NCBI GenBank assembly: GCA_905478765.1
Contig: CAJQJY010000006.1
Location: forward strand, 101,479-165,478
Length of the DNA: 64,000 nucleotides
From: an uncultured Flavobacteriales bacterium
GTDB lineage: Bacteria > Bacteroidota > Bacteroidia > Flavobacteriales > BACL11
Reading direction: 5' to 3'
In this document: positions 44,127 to 53,622 of the stretch, piece by piece
How the letters are laid out: the number at the start of each line of letters is the position of its first letter
Position numbering within the stretch: position 1 is the stretch's first letter
The notes under the pieces: generated by a model
What the model was told of the DNA's origin: nothing
The model's input: the letters and a program-made list of their open reading frames with translations, nothing else
Databases searched by the model: none
Position numbers and translations under genes: made by a program

Positions 44127-46895
44127 ATGACGAAAAAGCAAACTAATACTAATGATACTATTGAGATTAGAGGTGCAAAGCTTCATAACCTTAAAAACAT
44201 CTCAATAAGCATACCAAAAGACAAATTAATTGTCATTTCTGGAGTATCAGGAAGTGGAAAATCATCTTTAGCCTTTGATACTTTGTTTGCAGAAGGGCAA
44301 AGAAGATACATTGAAAGTCTCTCATCTTATGCTCGCCAGTTTTTAGGAAAACTGCAAAAACCTGATGTAGATGAAATATTAGGAATCTGCCCCGCTATTG
44401 CAATTGAACAGAAAACTACTACCAACAATCCAAGATCAACTATTGGTACAAGTACAGAGATATTTGATTATGTAAAATTACTATTTACTAGAGTAGGAAA
44501 AACCTACTCCCCTATTTCAAATAAGGAAGTAAAGCGACAACAAGTAAGTGATGTAGTTAATTTTATAAACTCTTATAAAGAAGGTGAATTGATTATCATA
44601 CTTTCAAAGTTTAATTCTGAAAATAAAAACACTTTAGAATCCTTGATACAATTAGGATTTTCAAGAATCTACTTTGATGATGAATTACACAAGATAAAAA
44701 ACCTTATAAAAGAAGGGATATCAATAAAAAAGAAAGAAGTTCATATTGTAATTGATAGAATTCTGATTGATGAGTTTGACAATGAAGCTAGGATAGCTGA
44801 TTCTGTTCAAACTGCATTTTTTGAAGGAAAAGGAGAATGTTGTGTTCTAGTTAATAACAACAAAACTAACTTTTCAAATAGATTTGAATTAGACGGCTTA
44901 ACATTTGAAAAACCAAGCACAAATTTATTTGCTTTTAACAACCCATATGGAGCTTGTAAAGTATGTGAAGGATACGGTACAATATTAGGTATTGACAAGA
45001 AAAAAGTAATTACAAACCAAAACTTATCAGTTTATCAGGGAGTAGTTGCCTGTTGGAGTGGTGAAAAATTAAGCAAATGGAAAGAACGTTTTATCATTCG
45101 CTCAGCAAAATTTGATTTTCCTGTACATAGGCCTTACAATGAATTATCAGCAGAAGAGATAGAATTGTTATGGAATGGGAAAAACAAATGCAAAGGAATC
45201 AATCAGTTTTTTGATAAATTAGAAAGTAATAAATACAAAATACAAAATAGAGTATTAATTGCAAGGTATAGAGGAAAAACTGACTGTACGGAATGTGGAG
45301 GGAGCCGACTAAGAAAAGATGCACTATATGTAAAAGTAGGAGGTAAAAATATTGCAGAAATTAACAGAATGAGTATTACAAAAGCTATAGATTTCTTTAA
45401 GAACATAACACTAAAGAAGGAAGATCAAAAGATAGCTGAAAGGCTTTTATTAGAAATAAATAGCAGACTTTACTATCTTAATGAAGTTGGGCTAGGCTAC
45501 CTAGATCTTAACAGAAAATCAAGCACTTTATCAGGAGGAGAATCCCAAAGAATAAATCTAGCAACATCAATTGGAAGCTCACTTGTTGGAGCAATGTACA
45601 TACTTGATGAGCCAAGTATTGGATTGCATTCAAAGGATACTGAACGCCTCATTAAAATTTTAAAAGAATTAAGAGATATAGGCAACACAGTAATTGTTGT
45701 AGAGCATGATGAAGAAATTATGCAAGAAGCTGATCAGATAATTGATATAGGACCAGAAGCAGGAATAAATGGTGGTGAAATTATTTACCAAGGACTCCTA
45801 AAAGATAGTTTTAAGCAAAAAAGTAGTTTAACCACTCAATATTTATTAGGGCAACTTGAAATACCTACACCAAAAAAAAGAAGAAACCTAAAGTACAAAA
45901 TATCTATTTCTAGAATCTATCATCATAACCTACTAGATTTAAGTGTGGATATACCACTTGGTGGATTAACACTAGTAACAGGTATGAGTGGCTCAGGGAA
46001 ATCAACCTTAGTAAGAGATGTGGTGACGCCAGCAGTAAATACTTTTTTAGGAAATTACTCATTAGTAAGTAAGAATTTTGAATCAGTAAATATCACTACT
46101 AATAACATTACTAAACTAGAGTTTATTAATCAAAACCCTATTGGGAAATCCTCTCGTTCCAATCCATCTACTTACATAAAAGTATATGATGATATTAGAA
46201 AATTATTTACTAGACAAACACTAGCAGAACACAGACAATACAAAACTGGTTTTTTCTCTTTTAATGTAGATGGTGGACGGTGCGACAATTGCAAAGGAGA
46301 AGGAGAAATTACAGTGGAGATGCAATTTATGGCAGATGTACACTTGGAATGTGAGCATTGCAAAGGAAAAAGGTTCAAAAAAGAAATACTGGAAATTAAG
46401 TTTGCAGAAAAAAACATCTCAGATATTTTAGATTTATCAGTTGATGAGGCAATTAATTTTTTTACGAGCAATAATGAAAGAAAAATTGCATTAAAACTTC
46501 AACCATTACAAAATGTTGGGTTAGGTTATGTGAAACTAGGACAATCTTCAAACACCCTAAGTGGTGGAGAGGCTCAAAGAATAAAATTAGCACTCTTTTT
46601 AAGCAAAGGAAACACAAGCGAGAAAACACTTTTCATTTTTGATGAACCTACAACTGGTTTACACTTTCATGATATTAACAAACTTTTAAATTCCTTTTAT
46701 GCACTCATTGAAAAAGGCCATTCTATTATTTGCATTGAGCATAATATGGATGTAATAAAGTGTGCTGATTGGATTATTGACCTTGGACCTGAAGGAGGTA
46801 ATAAAGGAGGGAAAATTGTTTTTGAAGGAACTCCAGAAGATATGATAAAAAGTAGAGCCTCAATTACTGGAAAATACTTGAAAAGAAAGTTTTAA
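44127..46895 (+). CDS. uvrA: Excinuclease ABC subunit UvrA
   Basis: The 922-residue damage-recognition ATPase has its first Walker [24 protein letters not shown] near 38, zinc modules CKVCEGYG and CTECGGSRL near 270 and 390, and signature [16 protein letters not shown] near 470. The second Walker [14 protein letters not shown] is near 620, the second zinc module CDNCKGEG plus CEHCKGKRF near 715, and [12 protein letters not shown] near 810. It partners UvrB and UvrC in nucleotide excision repair. Length is that of the usual Bacteroidota UvrA. Its last four bases overlap ruvX. Confidence 0.96.
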   Translation: MTKKQTNTNDTIEIRGAKLHNLKNISISIPKDKLIVISGVSGSGKSSLAFDTLFAEGQRRYIESLSSYARQFLGKLQKPDVDEILGICPAIAIEQKTTTNNPRSTIGTSTEIFDYVKLLFTRVGKTYSPISNKEVKRQQVSDVVNFINSYKEGELIIILSKFNSENKNTLESLIQLGFSRIYFDDELHKIKNLIKEGISIKKKEVHIVIDRILIDEFDNEARIADSVQTAFFEGKGECCVLVNNNKTNFSNRFELDGLTFEKPSTNLFAFNNPYGACKVCEGYGTILGIDKKKVITNQNLSVYQGVVACWSGEKLSKWKERFIIRSAKFDFPVHRPYNELSAEEIELLWNGKNKCKGINQFFDKLESNKYKIQNRVLIARYRGKTDCTECGGSRLRKDALYVKVGGKNIAEINRMSITKAIDFFKNITLKKEDQKIAERLLLEINSRLYYLNEVGLGYLDLNRKSSTLSGGESQRINLATSIGSSLVGAMYILDEPSIGLHSKDTERLIKILKELRDIGNTVIVVEHDEEIMQEADQIIDIGPEAGINGGEIIYQGLLKDSFKQKSSLTTQYLLGQLEIPTPKKRRNLKYKISISRIYHHNLLDLSVDIPLGGLTLVTGMSGSGKSTLVRDVVTPAVNTFLGNYSLVSKNFESVNITTNNITKLEFINQNPIGKSSRSNPSTYIKVYDDIRKLFTRQTLAEHRQYKTGFFSFNVDGGRCDNCKGEGEITVEMQFMADVHLECEHCKGKRFKKEILEIKFAEKNISDILDLSVDEAINFFTSNNERKIALKLQPLQNVGLGYVKLGQSSNTLSGGEAQRIKLALFLSKGNTSEKTLFIFDEPTTGLHFHDINKLLNSFYALIEKGHSIICIEHNMDVIKCADWIIDLGPEGGNKGGKIVFEGTPEDMIKSRASITGKYLKRKF

Positions 46896-47302
46896 GATTT
46901 ATAATCCAAGTAATTCTGCAAAATAATAGTAGCACTTACTTCATCAACTAAGGCTTTATTTTGCCTGCCTTTCTTCTTAACACCACTAGCTAATATGCTT
47001 TGTTTTGCTATCTTTGAAGTAAAGCGCTCATCAATTTGATACACAGGAATAGTTGGGAATTTTTGTTTTAACCTTTTTACAAATCCATTTACATGCCTCG
47101 TGCTATCAGTAGCACTTCCATCTAAATTTTTAGGATCACCCACCACAAAACATTCAATCTTTTCTTTTACCAATATATCAGCAATAAAAGCATCTAAAGA
47201 ATTAGTAGTAACAGTAGAGTGCCCAGTTGCAATAATTTGCAAAGCATCCGTAATTGCAATGCCTGTACGCTTAGTTCCAAAATCAATACCAAGAGCCTTC
47301 AC
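46892..47302 (-). CDS. ruvX: Putative pre-16S rRNA nuclease / Holliday junction resolvase RuvX
   Basis: The 136-residue RNase H-like protein (YqgF family) has LGIDFGTKRTGIAITD at its start, FVVGDPKNLDGSATDSTRHV near 55-75, and the end DERFTSKIA and DEVSATIILQNYLD. It starts with GTG at 47302; no ATG fits. The family acts in 16S rRNA 5' maturation, and Holliday-junction cleavage has been proposed. It is convergent with uvrA and follows the gingipain-like gene. Confidence 0.94.
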   Translation of the reverse strand: MKALGIDFGTKRTGIAITDALQIIATGHSTVTTNSLDAFIADILVKEKIECFVVGDPKNLDGSATDSTRHVNGFVKRLKQKFPTIPVYQIDERFTSKIAKQSILASGVKKKGRQNKALVDEVSATIILQNYLDYKS

Positions 47303-47304
47303 AC

Positions 47305-50300
47305 TTATTGTTTTACTATCTGATAAGTAATTCCTTCAGGCATTACTTTTACAGTGTATGTGCCTGTTGAGTATTCTTTTAAATCAAAAGCTGTATTTCC
47401 TTGCTGATTTGCTAAAGATGAAATCAATTTACCATTAGTATCATACACCTCAACTTTATGATTTTTTGCATCGTTAAAAGTTAAGTTAAAGCTTCCCATA
47501 GTAGGGTTAGGGAACAACTCAAAGTTAAAGTTATTCTCATCAATATTTGTTGATTGTCCTAAATCAATTGGAGGGAAAACAATATAATCCAACCAAGCAC
47601 AATCCTCACCATCCTGCCAGCCAGAATCTTTATCATATTCCCATTCTAAATCATGATTACCAACAGTAACAGGGAAAGAAACAAAGCTCCAAGAATTATC
47701 AATACCTGACCACTCCCCTTGTTTGTTTCCATCAATATAAAATTGTAAAAAATCATAATCTTGTTCAGATGAAACAAACTTATAGAATGAAATATCACCA
47801 GGAGCAGTAACATCAACATTAATTAACAAATGTGAAACTTCACCGTCAGGTAATCCTGCACCTGACTTAGAAGAATTAACTCCCTCATAAACATTTATAT
47901 TATCAATAGTCCAAGGATATACAGGATCATTTACCCAGGCATAATTTGTGAAATCACCAGTTTCATAATCTTCATCAATAATTCCTATAGTTACAGCAAA
48001 AGTTGCATTATGAGTATAATTTCCATCTGTTAAATTAAAAGGAAACTCAGCATAAGTTCCTACTGGTGTATTTGCAGCAACAGTAATATTGAATGTAGTA
48101 GTTTGTTGTGCATTTACATTTAAATTAGCAACATTCGCTGTTGTTGAATTTACCGTAACAAAAGAAGAAATACTTGCTAACGTAGCTGTTAAATTTGCAA
48201 TATCAGCATGTCCGATATTTGTAACATCAACAATTAAATCTAGGGTCTCACCCGCATCTAATTTTCCATTTCCATTTCCTGCCGAATCATCAATAGTAAA
48301 AGTTGTATGATCTAAAACAGGAGCATTCAGCAATACATTTATAGTTGAACTCCAAGTATTTCCTAAGTTATCAATTAAATCTAAAGTAAATGCAACTATG
48401 TGCTGATCAGCAATATTATTAGCAACTTGAAAAGTAAATGAAGATGGTAACAGTAAAGTTTGAGCAGCATTAATAATATTTACAGAAGCAGAATTATTTA
48501 TTACAGTAACTGTGGGATCAGTAGTTGATAACGTTGCGTTTACAAATGTAGCATCTACTGAACCTATATTTTCTATCTCAACATCCAAACTAATTAATTC
48601 ATTGTAATCAGCTAAAGTATTGTTATTTCCCGCACTATCATCTAATGTGTTTGATGAGTAAATCACATAAGGACCAGTTGGAGAAATAATTTGAAGTGCA
48701 CCTGTATAAGGAGCTCTGAATTGTTTTGTAACTACAATATCAGCAGTACCAACAGTTGCAATAGCAGGAAAAGTTAAAGTAACTACTCCAGATGCATCAG
48801 CAAGTTTTGCATCTAAAAGCACACCATTCATTGAGATAGCAACATAAGAATTTTCTTCACTATTAACTGTAAAGTTAGTTGTTCCTACAGGAGTTGCTGC
48901 ACCATGAGAAACAGTTAAAGAAGTTGGTACACCAATATAAGGCATTAATGACGGATCGCCCATTAAGTGATATATCTCCCAGTAATATTGAACAAGAGAT
49001 CCTCCACCCTGAGTAACAGCTAAGTTACCTGAATGAAGAATCTGTCCAGTTGTTATAAACCAATCTTGTTGCTGCTCTCCATTTTCATGCATTAAACAAT
49101 CATAAACTGCTAAGCCAGTTCCAGCATATGTAGGGTTAGCTGTAAAGTTTGATGTATTACCTACACCCCACCAATAATCTTCATCCCAGTAAGTATTATT
49201 AGAACCTCCAATATAAGCAACAGCTCCTTTATTATTAGCTCTTAATAAGCCTTCACCAAAACACTCAGGAACATCAAATTTATTAGACTGACAACAATTC
49301 CCTACCATCACTCCATATGCATCAAAGTTCTGCAAACCATTAATATCTGAAGTTTCAAAAGAAGGGTCAGACCATCCAGATGGTCCGCAATGAGCAGTAT
49401 AATTTGCAAAACCAGCTCCAGCACTTACATCCGCAATAATTGCTGCATCTGCAGCAGGATCATCAGAAGTAATTGGTGAACCAGAGCCATAAAGATAAGT
49501 ATGTGCTGTTAATCCATGTGCTGTATTAAAATAATAATCTGTACCATAGTTAATTTGTCCGTTACCATAAGTTGGCGCCATACCTGCATCTACTCCAGCA
49601 ACTAATACCACATCATCCAAAAATAAAGGGTCAGCAAAAGTATATTGCTCGTGTGTTAGTGTTTTATTAACTTGTACTTCTACTTCTTCAGGAATAGTAG
49701 CTGAAAACCTACCATAATACATCTCAGGATAAAAATCGCCTCCTCCATCAAATTCACAATAATACATATCAGCATGATGTGTACCTGTACTCCCTTGAAA
49801 AGAAGGAACTTCACCATCATCACCAACAATTAATAAATAAGTTGGAGCAGGATTAGAAGCAGTAGCATTATCATACATATCTTTGATAAATGCATGTATT
49901 GATGTTGTTGTACTCCCAACATTTGGATCGTTAGTATATGCTTCAATTACTTCAAAACCTTTTCTTGTTTTCCATTGTACTAATGGCTGTAAAGCGGATT
50001 GAAAAGCAGGATCAGCAACAATTACATATTTTACAGGGTAAGTAGTAATTACATCTTTAGCTGATGGAACATAATTAATTGCTCCTTTAAATAAATGGTC
50101 AAATTCTGATGAGTAATACCTTTCTAAATTTAACTGATGCGTAGCATAGTCAATGTTTTTAAAAATCACTTTTGCCTCTAGCTTTGTTATTACTTTTAAC
50201 TGATTAGTTGCAGGATTATATTGTATAGGAGCAACTGATAATCTTGCTAATTGCTGACCTCTCATTTTACCTAAAAGCTCAGTTGTTACTGCATCAATTG

Positions 50301-50748
50301 CATAAAAACTATCATTAGTATAATAAGATGAATTATAATAAAAAGGAAAGCTAGTTGCACTTTTTGAAAGTGATGGCTGAGAAGGAAAAACTAAGTTTGT
50401 AATTCCATAATCAGCTAATGAGATAATTTGTTCTTCAGTATTTAAAACTTTAATAGCTATAGATGCTCCACTTGGCACAGTAATCAACTCTTCCAAAACA
50501 GGAAGTTCAGCATTACCACTAATAGCATTTTCACCATAACCTCCGACAACAATCTTTACAAACTCGCCCATATCAGTTTTTACTCTTAAAGTATTTATTT
50601 CTGATAAATGACTTACAAATGTAAACTCTGATAAAGTTTTTGATGTAATACTTAACTGATTAGATGTTTCAGTTAGTTTAATGTCTTTTGCACTTAAACT
50701 AAAAGATAAAACAGTAATAATTGCTAGTAATAAATTTGATAATTTCAT
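47305..50748 (-). CDS. Gingipain-like C25 cysteine protease with T9SS sorting domain
   Basis: The 1147-residue protein has a signal peptide, a C25 pro-region and a catalytic domain (about 230-620). The catalytic His is in YTAHCGPSGW (453) and the Cys in VGNCCQSNKF (485 or 486). An Ig-like domain follows, then two related CARDB-like modules (both with DDSAGN..N motifs, about 705 and 830). A cleaved-adhesin-like domain comes next (about 935-1070), and a classical type A T9SS tail with ELFPNPTMGSF and final YQIVKQ. It should be secreted and attached to the cell surface. Extracellular protein degradation is the likely task. Confidence 0.94.
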   Translation of the reverse strand: MKLSNLLLAIITVLSFSLSAKDIKLTETSNQLSITSKTLSEFTFVSHLSEINTLRVKTDMGEFVKIVVGGYGENAISGNAELPVLEELITVPSGASIAIKVLNTEEQIISLADYGITNLVFPSQPSLSKSATSFPFYYNSSYYTNDSFYAIDAVTTELLGKMRGQQLARLSVAPIQYNPATNQLKVITKLEAKVIFKNIDYATHQLNLERYYSSEFDHLFKGAINYVPSAKDVITTYPVKYVIVADPAFQSALQPLVQWKTRKGFEVIEAYTNDPNVGSTTTSIHAFIKDMYDNATASNPAPTYLLIVGDDGEVPSFQGSTGTHHADMYYCEFDGGGDFYPEMYYGRFSATIPEEVEVQVNKTLTHEQYTFADPLFLDDVVLVAGVDAGMAPTYGNGQINYGTDYYFNTAHGLTAHTYLYGSGSPITSDDPAADAAIIADVSAGAGFANYTAHCGPSGWSDPSFETSDINGLQNFDAYGVMVGNCCQSNKFDVPECFGEGLLRANNKGAVAYIGGSNNTYWDEDYWWGVGNTSNFTANPTYAGTGLAVYDCLMHENGEQQQDWFITTGQILHSGNLAVTQGGGSLVQYYWEIYHLMGDPSLMPYIGVPTSLTVSHGAATPVGTTNFTVNSEENSYVAISMNGVLLDAKLADASGVVTLTFPAIATVGTADIVVTKQFRAPYTGALQIISPTGPYVIYSSNTLDDSAGNNNTLADYNELISLDVEIENIGSVDATFVNATLSTTDPTVTVINNSASVNIINAAQTLLLPSSFTFQVANNIADQHIVAFTLDLIDNLGNTWSSTINVLLNAPVLDHTTFTIDDSAGNGNGKLDAGETLDLIVDVTNIGHADIANLTATLASISSFVTVNSTTANVANLNVNAQQTTTFNITVAANTPVGTYAEFPFNLTDGNYTHNATFAVTIGIIDEDYETGDFTNYAWVNDPVYPWTIDNINVYEGVNSSKSGAGLPDGEVSHLLINVDVTAPGDISFYKFVSSEQDYDFLQFYIDGNKQGEWSGIDNSWSFVSFPVTVGNHDLEWEYDKDSGWQDGEDCAWLDYIVFPPIDLGQSTNIDENNFNFELFPNPTMGSFNLTFNDAKNHKVEVYDTNGKLISSLANQQGNTAFDLKEYSTGTYTVKVMPEGITYQIVKQ

Positions 50749-50765
50749 AATTTTTTTGTTTGCTA

Positions 50766-50773
50766 CAAATATA
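50766..50773 (-). promoter_or_regulatory. Candidate -7 box of the C25 protease gene
   Basis: The minus strand reads TATATTTG, 17 bases upstream of the ATG at 50748. No -33 at the usual spacing was found. Confidence 0.4.
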
Positions 50774-50904
50774 TGATTTTATCTTGTAAAAATCTAAAGC
50801 ACTATAAACATTCTTATACATTCAAAAAAAGACTACAATTAATGTAACCTTTTTTGATTTTATCCGTAAGTGTAATTGGCTCAAGCGCACAACTTGGGCT
50901 TTTT

Positions 50905-53589
50905 TTATTCTATAACTACTCTTTTATCCACAGTACCATCACTATAAATATAAAGGAAAGTAGTATTATCAATTACTGTATTTGGATTGAGCTCTCTACC
51001 CAATAAATCAGTTACTTTTAGTAACTCTTTTTCTGCAGAAAAACTCATTCTTGCACTTGAGGGCATTGTCCAAAATACTAAGTTGGTCCAAGAAGTAGAA
51101 TTATAAGCCCCACCATTAGGATCACACCAAGTTCTTGCTTGCCCCCTGTAAGTTTCTCCTGGAATTAATCCATTTTTATTTTTAGTAATATCAGGATAAC
51201 TCACTCCAGCCCCACCAACATTTACCCAACTAGCACTCGTATAATCTTCTCTTATTTTAATTCTTACAAAAGAGTACGTTCCATTAAGTGTCCAGTCAAA
51301 TTTTACTTTAGTAGGGTTTTGAGGTGTAGCACTTAAGTTTGCAATAAGCGGACAATCATCAGTAGTATTAAAATAATACAATGCAGTCCAAGCACTACTG
51401 CCTCCACCACAATACCAAGCTTTCATTTGATATTCATATTGTGTACTTGGATTTAAATTCAACAACAATTTATCTATCCTATGGTTTCCAAAGCTACAGC
51501 TTGCTAGTGGTGCTCCCATTGTTTTTTGTATCCAAGCAGTTGTTCCTACCTCTCTGTATTTTATTCTATACTGATCGACAACACAAACTGATGAGTTCAT
51601 ATTATCCCAATTAATTATTGCTCTAGTACTAATAATATCAGAAACTAATAAATTAGCTGGAGCATCTTCTGAGCAACTTTGATTTGATAAATTTTCCACA
51701 ACATCAATATCAACTCCTATATAACAATTATTTACATCAACAATCCAAACTGTATATGTGCCAGCAATCAAATTACTGATATCTTCTGTTATTTGTGTTG
51801 GTGAAGTAGACCAATAATACAAATAAGGTGCAACACCTCCACTAGCATTTAAGTCAATTGCTCCATCATTACCTCCTGATGTAGTAACATTTGTAACGGT
51901 GTATGTTGCTGTTATTTCAGATGGCTCTATTATTATATAAGATGATGTGAAAGATTGCCCAGCAGCATCAGTTACAGTAACAGTATATGTGCCTGCGGCT
52001 AAATTTGATAAGTCATCAGTAATGGCTCCATTACTCCATATAAATGAGTAAGGTGTAGCTCCATCACTAACTGTTAAATCAATTGAGCCATTATTATTCC
52101 CAAAACAATCTATAGCAGAAGTTACTGCATTAACTTGCAAAGGAGTTAATTGCCCCTCTCCTACCACAATTGAAAACAACTCAGAACAACCATTATCATC
52201 CATTACGTAAAAAAAATAGGTGCCTGCTATCAAATTCTGAATATCTTTAGTTGATGCGCTATAACCATTAGGTCCTTGCCAAGAGAATGAATATGGTGCT
52301 GTACCTCCACTTACAGTTGTAAAAATACTACCATCACTAAACCCAGCTTGAGAGGTAGAATTAACAGTATAAGTAATAATAATTGGAGAAGGCTCACTAA
52401 TATAGAAAGTAGAAGACTCCGTTTGACCTACGGCATCAGTTACAATAACGTTATAATAACCACTCGATAAATTTGAGATATCTTGAGTTGTTGACCCGTT
52501 ACTCCAAATATAAGACAAGGGAGATACACCTCCAATTGCTGACAAGTTTATACTTCCATTATTTGCTAAACTACAACTTAAGTTTGTATTAGTAGAAGAT
52601 AATATTATTGGAGGATAAACCACCTGACATCCTAATGAGCTTAATAGAGAAGATCTACTGCCATTTAAAGTTGCTCTCATCCTATTTTTCTGGCCTGTAC
52701 TAAACATAAACATACAAGCATCATTTGTATAATCCATATAGTTCATAAACATCTCTCCAGAACTACCAGTACCCGAACAAGAAGATGCATGGGGATAAGA
52801 TGGACAACCATAATTTGATTCCTCATGTTTTGGAGTATCAGAAACATAATCATTACCACAATATGAATCGCCCCAAATATGATATAAGTTTAACCAATGA
52901 CCTACTTCATGAGTAGCTGTTCTGCCTAAATCATAGGGTGATGTTGCTGTTCCTGTATTGCCAAAATAGGCATAATCACAAACAACTCCATCTGTACTTG
53001 AGTTTCCACCCGGAAAAGTAGCAAATCCTAAAAGTCCACTAGCTAAATTACATACCCAAATGTTTAAGTAGTCTGATGTGTTCCAGGCATCTTGACCACC
53101 AGTACTAGAATATTTCATGCTTGTATAACCAGAAAAACTTGAAGTAGTTGTGTAATTCCTTGTAATTCCAGTTGTAACATTTCCATTTGGATCTCTAACA
53201 GCCAAACAAAATTCAATTTCACAATCAGCAGCTACACCAGCAAAAGCTGAAGGTACAGATGAAGCATCTGAATTGTTCATTCTGAAATCTTCATTTAAAA
53301 TATCAATTTGTGAAAAAATCTGTGCATCAGAAATATTCTGACTAGAATTTTTATAAATAACGTGAACCACAACTGGAATTGTAATTAGATTGGGCATAGA
53401 TTTTAAACTACTCTTATTATTGCTTATCCAATTCTTAATGTCTAAATTTTCAACATCCATTCTGTTATCAACTCCAGGATCTCTTTGTCTAATTTCATCT
53501 AAATGTTGCATAGTACCACAATTTCTTTGCTGAGCATTTGCAAAAAATACATGTAAAAACACAACTATTACTAAACATAATTTTTTCAT
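50905..53589 (-). CDS. M43-family zinc metalloprotease with SprB-like repeats and short C-terminal sorting motif
   Basis: The 894-residue secreted protein has a signal peptide (1-19) and a pappalysin-type M43 domain (about 60-320) with HEVGHWLNLYH at 227 and the Met-turn MNYMDY. Four SprB-like repeats follow, each ending in a NL(x)AGTY-type motif (about 325-625; the first has NLSSGYY). Two fibronectin III-like domains come next (about 640-850). The end is a short DLLGRELNP...YSDGTVDKRVVIE tail. It lacks the YPNP start of a normal T9SS tail but resembles its last half. A surface or secreted protease is the likely product; prey or matrix proteins could be substrates. Confidence 0.93.
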   Translation of the reverse strand: MKKLCLVIVVFLHVFFANAQQRNCGTMQHLDEIRQRDPGVDNRMDVENLDIKNWISNNKSSLKSMPNLITIPVVVHVIYKNSSQNISDAQIFSQIDILNEDFRMNNSDASSVPSAFAGVAADCEIEFCLAVRDPNGNVTTGITRNYTTTSSFSGYTSMKYSSTGGQDAWNTSDYLNIWVCNLASGLLGFATFPGGNSSTDGVVCDYAYFGNTGTATSPYDLGRTATHEVGHWLNLYHIWGDSYCGNDYVSDTPKHEESNYGCPSYPHASSCSGTGSSGEMFMNYMDYTNDACMFMFSTGQKNRMRATLNGSRSSLLSSLGCQVVYPPIILSSTNTNLSCSLANNGSINLSAIGGVSPLSYIWSNGSTTQDISNLSSGYYNVIVTDAVGQTESSTFYISEPSPIIITYTVNSTSQAGFSDGSIFTTVSGGTAPYSFSWQGPNGYSASTKDIQNLIAGTYFFYVMDDNGCSELFSIVVGEGQLTPLQVNAVTSAIDCFGNNNGSIDLTVSDGATPYSFIWSNGAITDDLSNLAAGTYTVTVTDAAGQSFTSSYIIIEPSEITATYTVTNVTTSGGNDGAIDLNASGGVAPYLYYWSTSPTQITEDISNLIAGTYTVWIVDVNNCYIGVDIDVVENLSNQSCSEDAPANLLVSDIISTRAIINWDNMNSSVCVVDQYRIKYREVGTTAWIQKTMGAPLASCSFGNHRIDKLLLNLNPSTQYEYQMKAWYCGGGSSAWTALYYFNTTDDCPLIANLSATPQNPTKVKFDWTLNGTYSFVRIKIREDYTSASWVNVGGAGVSYPDITKNKNGLIPGETYRGQARTWCDPNGGAYNSTSWTNLVFWTMPSSARMSFSAEKELLKVTDLLGRELNPNTVIDNTTFLYIYSDGTVDKRVVIE

Positions 53590-53610
53590 TACTTTTCTTT
53601 TTGGTTTTTA

Positions 53611-53618
53611 CAAACTTA
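53611..53618 (-). promoter_or_regulatory. Candidate -7 box of the M43 protease gene
   Basis: The minus strand reads TAAGTTTG, matching TAnnTTTG, 21 bases upstream of the ATG at 53589. It lies in the 33-base gap after the AddB-like gene. Confidence 0.4.
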
Positions 53619-53622
53619 TAAA

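Noticed and set aside
50879-50907. GCTCAAG/CTTGGGC hairpin followed by T-run on the plus strand
   Set aside because: Both flanking genes are on the minus strand, so a plus-strand terminator has no gene to serve; the T-run runs into the M43 stop codon.
51950-52620. Repeated DNA inside the M43 gene as a possible repeat array
   Set aside because: It is the coding sequence of diverged SprB-like protein modules, without repeated spacers as in CRISPR.
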